Below are positions 9,524-14,536 of a stretch of DNA of 14,536 bases, one piece after another. Location: NCBI RefSeq assembly GCF_001949145.1, contig NW_019091485.1, positions 658,337 through 672,872 on the forward strand, in the 5' to 3' direction. Both the position numbers and the translations under genes were made by a program. The notes beneath the pieces are model-generated. The model was given only the letters and a program-made list of their open reading frames with translations, was not told the DNA's origin and ran no database searches. The number at the start of each line of letters is the position of its first letter. Positions within the stretch are counted from its first letter, which is position 1. Origin of the DNA: Acanthaster planci. Taxonomy: Eukaryota; Echinodermata; Asteroidea; Valvatida; Acanthasteridae.

Positions 9524-11163
9524 ATATGAAATCACTTTGGGTTTATACCGTGAAACTGCTAAATTAGAATGACTTTCTCCTGATTTTCAAACAGTAATGA
9601 ACTCTTACATTGTATATATTGAGAAGTCTTACACATTTTTTTATGAACTTGTATGATCCACAATGTATTGGCACACCTTTGTAAACCATATTGGTATGGT
9701 TAATTGTGGTGCCAAAATATTGTGCAAAATACCGGAAAAATCATCTGTTAATGCCTTCACTGCACTGAAGTTTCATTTTGTGGTGCCAACGCCCAGTTCG
9801 GTGATTGTCTTGTCTCTGTCAGGGGTTCTGTATCCAGGTCTGAAGTAGACAGCTCAGGAATGGGGCTTTAACTTGCCACTGGTTCCACTCAGTTGGAGTG
9901 GTTTACCTGCCGAGGAGAGCAAGTCAAACTGAAGCCAAGAAGACCCAATTTCTGACGAGAGACCCCCGGGAAATGCCTTGGTAACAATAGAGGTGGAGCA
10001 GACAAGGCTCTTGACTACTGCCCGAAACTTGTAACAAACAAGACAGGGGGATATCATTGCTGAGAAAGATCCCCGGGCCTTGCATATGACTCACACATTT
10101 ACAGCCACTAAGGTATTCACTGCAAAAACTGCCCGCAGCATCGACGGCTACATTCATATAAAATTTGGATGAACCAGAGCAATTGGAGAAGCAAATATTG
10201 CATGAATGTAAGCCTTATCTAAACACAGTGGATCTCATGCGGAGAAACGTTGATACTAGGCTACCCCCTTTTTTTCCCTCTCTCTCTAGAGTCGTCATGA
10301 GACAACCCAAACATTTATTCATCTGGATAATGTTTCAGACGTTTTAATCTAAGTTTCTATGCTGCTGGCCGTATATTTTCTCTGCCTCGTATTGTTGGGT
10401 GCACGGTAATCATCAGGGAAAGAATTTTGAAGAGACTTTGTTGCAAAATGACTCAGGGCTCAGTTCTCCCAAATAAACACAGCCTGCACCGTTGGGGTAA
10501 TAGATGACTGACAAAGACTGACGAATCCCGTACTGCCGGTGAACCACCATATCCGTTATAAACAAACGTAAATCCCAAACCCGAAAAAAGGCAGTTGGGG
10601 AGACCCTCTGACTTGATCAGATCTTGAGTTAAACAAAAAGACATTTATAAACATGTTGCAAAATAAACATGACCAAACACATGTAAAAGACTCACTTAAA
10701 AACCTATCTGTCAATGAAATGGGGGCTCTGATATTTTCTGGTTTTTTGGTTCACATATACGGAATGCTCATCTTGGTGGCTTTCTTAATTTCTTGCCCAT
10801 TTCTGTGTGTGCCGTTTTTCTTTACCAAATGCTCTTTTGCTTGAATTCTGTATGCATCCCCCTTGGCTTCAGACCAGATGCATTCTCTACCACAGATGTG
10901 CACACATTCGCTGGGCATAAAGTTTTGCTGCTAAGCAAGTGGGCGTTACTACATGTAGTCGAAGTGTCATAGGATGGGCATTGCTTTCAAGTGGTGCCCT
11001 GCCAGTTTTCTTGCTCAGCATTTGAATGACATGAGGGGTGTTCTAGCAAGTCCAAAAATGGTGGTTATAAAGTCGGTAATGACTTTCAGGCTGCCACTTA
11101 GTCTTCATCTGAAGCCCCACCCCCCAAAATACACATCTGTTGGTTTTGGCAAAGACACCTTCA

Positions 11164-11217
11164 TGTAGACGGGAGATACCAGCACCCCCCCCCCTCTTGT
11201 AGACGGGAGATGCCAGC
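11164..11217. repeat. 20-base direct repeat flanking a C10 run
   Basis: TGTAGACGGGAGATACCAGC at 11164-11183 recurs at 11198-11217 with one A-to-G change. Copies start 34 bases apart and are separated by A, ten C and a short TCT. This looks like a recent local duplication, possibly through slippage at the C run. Confidence 0.85.
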
Positions 11218-11492
11218 TTCACCCTATCTCCATACACTCATGAGCTAATTACTGGCACACGAGCTGCCTCTTCTACAACCACACAAATAAGATGGTTGGG
11301 ATGAGATAAGAAAGATTGATCATTGTTGGCACTGACATCAGGGATGCACTTGTTACTGTTTCAGCCCCAGACATACTGACTCGTCAGGGAGTGACTCACT
11401 CATAAGAGTGTACATTAAGACTAATTGTTTGATGGGCGTCTTATAGCCGTAGACTAATGCATGTACATTGTATGTGTGGAGGCCACTGCTGG

Positions 11493-11522
11493 ATATATAC
11501 ATGTATATATGATATATATATA
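11493..11522. repeat. Perfect 18-base palindrome plus AT dinucleotide run
   Basis: ATATATACATGTATATAT at 11493-11510 equals its own reverse complement. After one G it is followed by an AT run to about 11522. The centre is the ACATGT word common in this window, so it may be a decayed or expanding AT microsatellite. Confidence 0.75.
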
Positions 11523-12156
11523 ACAATTTATAGTTCACACTGCCATCATGGCAATTTACGTAGGATTCTCCAGAAATATTTACAGCTATTGTGCCAAGTA
11601 AAAAAACGTGCTGATGTAGGAAAAAGTTACTAAAAAGAACCTTCGTGAGACTCTGCTGCATTGTAAGTTGGACTTCAAGCTTGGTACAGACAGAACACTT
11701 GTTGAGGATGCTACATGCAAACCAACCATACTGGTGAAGTGTGCTGTCAAAATAATGTTTCACTTGGTGGGTTTTTCCTGTCCACGGTCCCCTTTCAAGA
11801 ATTGAGGACAATGCTTCCCAGAGAACAGACTGTAAATGCACTTTGATATTGCGCGGTGATTTTTCAGTCGTCCCCGTTTAACATTGGAGCACTGCACCGT
11901 GCAAAGTTATCCTGTACAAAGAACATCCCCTCAGGCTACTATTGAAACAGACTGGACTGTACATGTATGTGAACTTTGCTCCCTCTAACAATTCCAGGTC
12001 AATCGCAGAAAGAGAGACCTGTAAAGATGGACAACCCTGCCTCTGTTTTCTCTATCCCTTCCCCCTGCATCTGACCCTTAGTCTTAGAACCATCCGTAAC
12101 GGTTGTCTTGCACATCAATCTCGCTGCCATGTCAGGCAAGAGTTTTTCTTGTGGCT

Positions 12157-12310
12157 TGATTGACTAAGCGTGAGCGGCTCCAGCAAATGATGCATGGAGC
12201 CAATTTGTTGCTTGAAGTCTCTGCCTGTGCTGGGCTCTTTGAGGAGAGCCGCTGTGGTGAGCAGGAGGAGAACAAATCAGTTCATTAGTTTATTAAGAGT
12301 GGAGGTGTCA
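12157..12310. promoter_or_regulatory. Possible intronic regulatory block (weak)
   Basis: Within about 150 bases lie TGATTGAC (PBX-like, 12157-12164), TCATTAG and TTTATTA (homeodomain-like, about 12282-12294), and AGGTGTCA (T-box half-site-like, 12303-12310). There are also inverted pairs AGCGGCTC/GAGCCGCT (12173-12180 with 12246-12253) and GGCTCC/GGAGCC (12176-12181 with 12196-12201). Such short words occur by chance, so this is only a pointer for conservation analysis. Confidence 0.18.
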
Positions 12311-13890
12311 AATATTTATTTGGTACGCTGAGAGGTCGTAGATAGCCCGATGAATGGCTACAATTTGAATGTGGATCATGTCCCTGCAGTAAGCTACGCA
12401 TTCTGCTAAGCTCTGAAGTCTCCTCATTTAAAATGTCATTTTTGAAGTAAGTGTCAGGGATGAATATTTACTCTGGTTGGAATAAAATTCTGGAAGTATT
12501 TACTTTCTATATTTACTTCCTTTGTGTAGAAATCCAGTACAACTGTAACTGGTTTTACCAGGTTTAATGCAGATCTGAATACCTTGGAATATTCTGCAAA
12601 TTTATGCAGACTTCTCATTTTTGTTTGACAGGAAAAAATGATAACAGCTTGATGTATGGTGACCTATTTCCCCTTCTCCCCGGTGGTTTGTCCAATAAGA
12701 TGCCCCAGTTCTTCCCCTCCTTTTAACCAAGCAAACCTGATGCTCAATAACATGGAGTAAGGTCAGCAGATCACGGCAAAGAATTGGCAACTAGAGATGA
12801 CAGTTTACACCAAACACTTGTAATGCGCGTGATCGTACGTCCCATCCAGCACCTATCCCCCCAACGATATTTCCTGCAGATAAGAACAGCCCACCTGCAG
12901 CCTGGCAGCATCTTGGACACGCGCAGGCGAAATGCGAAACCACCGGCATAAAAAATCCCTTTGTTCCTGGACCATTTATTGAATACATGAAGTGTGTGAG
13001 TCACATGGTACTGGCAGAGGCGAACTGCGTGCCTGTGTGACACCGATATTTTAAACTGCATTGCAAAGAACGAAGTGTGGAATTTTATATGGTTCTGCAT
13101 GGCCGGTGATGATATCAAGATGGTTTGCTGGTTTTGCCTGGAAACGATACGCACCTGTCATTAATGTAGAGTGGTAAAGGAGTCAGATTTCACAAGAGCA
13201 AGGATGTGCATACAGAATTAGCCATTTTTAATATCAGTTTAAAAATTATCAGTAATGCTACAAATTATGTACTAATAGCTTGTGAATGGGCTTTAAAAAA
13301 AAAATCCATTCCCAACCTCAAGCAATATACAGGCACATCACTGATTGGGGACATCATATGAAACATTATGTCACACGCTTGCATTTGAGTGAGACATGTA
13401 GAAACTTTTTATTTCTAAACATGGTTCCTCTGGAGTTTAATTCTTCCAAGTTTTGTACATTCACAACACGGGAAAAAGCTCTTGGTCTTGGCACGCTTGT
13501 ATAGTTTCAGTTATTTATACATTTGTCCATTTTATTTTCAAAGTTATCTTTGGCACAGAACATGCCATACACAAATAGTGAACATTTTTCTTTCAACAAG
13601 CAGGTAAATATGATGCAGCTGATGTGAGTGTGAAATATACCATGTGCAGATTTCATGAAACATAAATGGGATTAGACGCCATACTTATCCTGACATATGG
13701 AAACCATAGAAAGACGTGAAACAGCTTTGAACACATTTCTACATCTCTCATGTGGAATTTGATAGTGCAGTTTCTAACAAAACGTAGCAAAGGGAAGAGT
13801 TCTTGTCATTGTTGATATATGTGGAATATACTTTATGCCAGAGACTGTAAAGATTCATAGTGGTCAGATTCATTTTACTTGAGGAATGCA

Positions 13891-13926
13891 CTAATTCCAG
13901 CTCTTGTATGTTCTGTTTCTCTTCAG
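13891..13926 (+). promoter_or_regulatory. 3' splice acceptor with branch-point candidate for the second CELSR exon
   Basis: A CTAAT branch-point candidate at 13891-13895 lies about 31 bases before the AG. It is followed by a pyrimidine-rich run (CTCTTGTATGTTCTG, then TTTCTCTTCAG). Confidence 0.85.
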
Positions 13927-14036
13927 ATGGCAACATTAATTTTGGATGACTGCAATGCGGCTGTGGCTTTGCATCATGGTGAACAGTTGGGCAATTATTC
14001 CTGTGCAGCCTCAGTCTTGCAAGGCGGCCAGCTGAA
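13927..14036 (+). CDS. CELSR: CELSR/Flamingo-like cadherin, next exon continuing laminin-G domain 1
   Basis: This exon carries 36 whole codons plus two bases, in the frame continuing from the exon at 236-440. It reads MATLILDDCNAAVAL, then HHGEQLGNYSCAA and a GG-containing end. In the CELSR family, laminin-G domain 1 carries a V-DDCD-A-A/V strand followed by G-NYSCAA-G-Q-G-S-K-K, so both landmarks and their spacing are present. The cysteines are at residues 9 and 26 of the exon peptide. The acceptor is a pyrimidine-rich stretch ending TCTCTTCAG. The donor GTAAGT at 14037 matches the consensus at all six intron positions. The leading ATG is only an internal methionine: translation enters from the upstream exon. 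The split last codon begins AA, which would give lysine or asparagine and fits the family's lysine there. The rest of the domain, usually a leucine-rich strand followed by GGVP, must lie beyond the window. Confidence 0.92.
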
Positions 14037-14042
14037 GTAAGT
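14034..14042 (+). promoter_or_regulatory. 5' splice donor of the second CELSR exon
   Basis: The junction reads GAA|GTAAGT, with all six intron-side bases at consensus. The exon leaves after two bases of a codon. Confidence 0.88.
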
Positions 14043-14536
14043 TTTGGATTTCTTTTCACACCCCATTCCTGTGCAAATGGTTGAAACAGCTTGTTTCCAG
14101 AAAACAGAGTGTCGCCTTCATCATTGTGCACTTTAAACTTCAGTGTATTTTAATGAACTTCACTTGGGACTGCAACTGTTCTAGTGACTGAAAGCCAGCA
14201 TTAACCCTCATCCACAGCATTGCAACAGAATGCTTGTTTCTTTTGGGACGGAGTAGTTGTGTGTCTCTAAATTAGAAATGCATATAGGCAAACCTTTTCA
14301 GGTTTTAATTTTCCAATTTTAGTGACAAATAATCTGTAATTTCACAGTTGTTTTTTAGATGAATGCAAATAATCAGGCCCGCTATTTCCAAATGAGGTTC
14401 ACACAACCTGTATATTTTGTTTTCAGATCTACACAAAGATAGCAAAGTTAGCAGCAATGGCATTATAATTTGTGCGTATTCCATTGAAAAGTTATGCCAG
14501 TAGGTACATTGCAGTGCATGATGATGCCTGCTTGTG
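14037..14536 (+). other. Start of the downstream CELSR intron
   Basis: No further exon is visible before the window ends. An acceptor-like TTTTGTTTTCAG ends at 14426, but in the required phase it reads S, T, Q, R and then a stop, so it is not the next exon. Otherwise the stretch is AT-leaning and featureless. Confidence 0.75.

Larger units (their letters stand above)
8541..11160 (+). other. Large intron, fourth part: no gene seen
   Basis: No supported coding region on either strand. Simple-sequence items are the G-rich tract at 9177-9193 and a T/C tract at 9501-9523. A perfect 10-base palindrome CTACATGTAG lies at 10949-10958. Open frames of 60 to 107 codons on both strands have no recognisable family pattern. 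Confidence 0.65.
11218..13890 (+). other. Large intron, last part: no gene seen
   Basis: A 162-codon frame on the minus strand (11841-11353) and a 127-codon frame (13154-12771) exist but show no family pattern. The first runs through an AT dinucleotide stretch. The block 12157-12310 gathers several developmental transcription-factor-like words and short inverted repeats and is listed separately as a weak regulatory candidate. Confidence 0.6.

Noticed and set aside
11353-11841. 162-codon open frame on the minus strand
   Set aside because: It is the longest frame in the intron, but it has no recognisable domain, runs through an AT dinucleotide stretch (reading as YIYHIYMYI), and has no splice or promoter context. 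Treated as chance.
12771-13154. 127-codon open frame on the minus strand
   Set aside because: Composition rich in R, C and H with no motif order and no supporting signals.
13748-14131. 127-codon open frame antisense to the second CELSR exon
   Set aside because: It is a shadow of the real exon on the opposite strand; the plus strand carries the family signature and splice sites.
14412-14445. Acceptor-like TTTTGTTTTCAG as the next CELSR exon
   Set aside because: In the required phase it reaches a stop after four codons and lacks the expected leucine-rich strand and GGVP block.

Overview
The window is animal nuclear DNA and most likely comes from a lancelet (Branchiostoma). There are no long open reading frames. 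Two short, strongly protein-like blocks carry consensus splice sites, and the remainder is AT-leaning intron. The word ACATGTA and its concatemers recur many times, which I associate with amphioxus genomes. The two exons are CELSR/Flamingo-like. The species call is an inference; another invertebrate deuterostome is possible.

Layout: bases 1-235 are the end of an intron. Bases 236-440 are an exon for the N-terminal part of the first laminin-G domain of a CELSR/Flamingo (Starry night) cadherin. Bases 441-13926 are one phase-0 intron of 13,486 bases. Bases 13927-14036 are the next exon, which continues the same domain. Bases 14037-14536 begin the following intron. Exon phases match: the first exon enters inside a codon, the junction between the two is phase 0, and the second exon leaves after two bases of a codon. 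The joined reading runs directly from the YHER end of one exon to the MATLILDDCN start of the next. It lacks the extra linker of roughly 16 residues that vertebrate CELSR proteins carry at this point.

The large intron holds no gene I can support. On the opposite strand it contains a decayed piece of a LINE-type reverse transcriptase C-terminus (about 8180-8540). Next to it lie five copies of a TTCAGCTTT motif (7987-8123) and a short, broken, unidentified protein-like reading (about 7565-7971). Other structural items are a near-perfect fold-back with almost no loop at 5921-5972, a G-quadruplex-type G tract at 9177-9193, a 20-base direct duplication around a C10 run at 11164-11217, a perfect 18-base palindrome at 11493-11510, and clusters of ACATGTA words.

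I found no convincing new biological system. The best leads are the intron sitting exactly where vertebrates carry a linker insertion, the 5921-5972 fold-back, and the antisense LINE remnant with its repeats.
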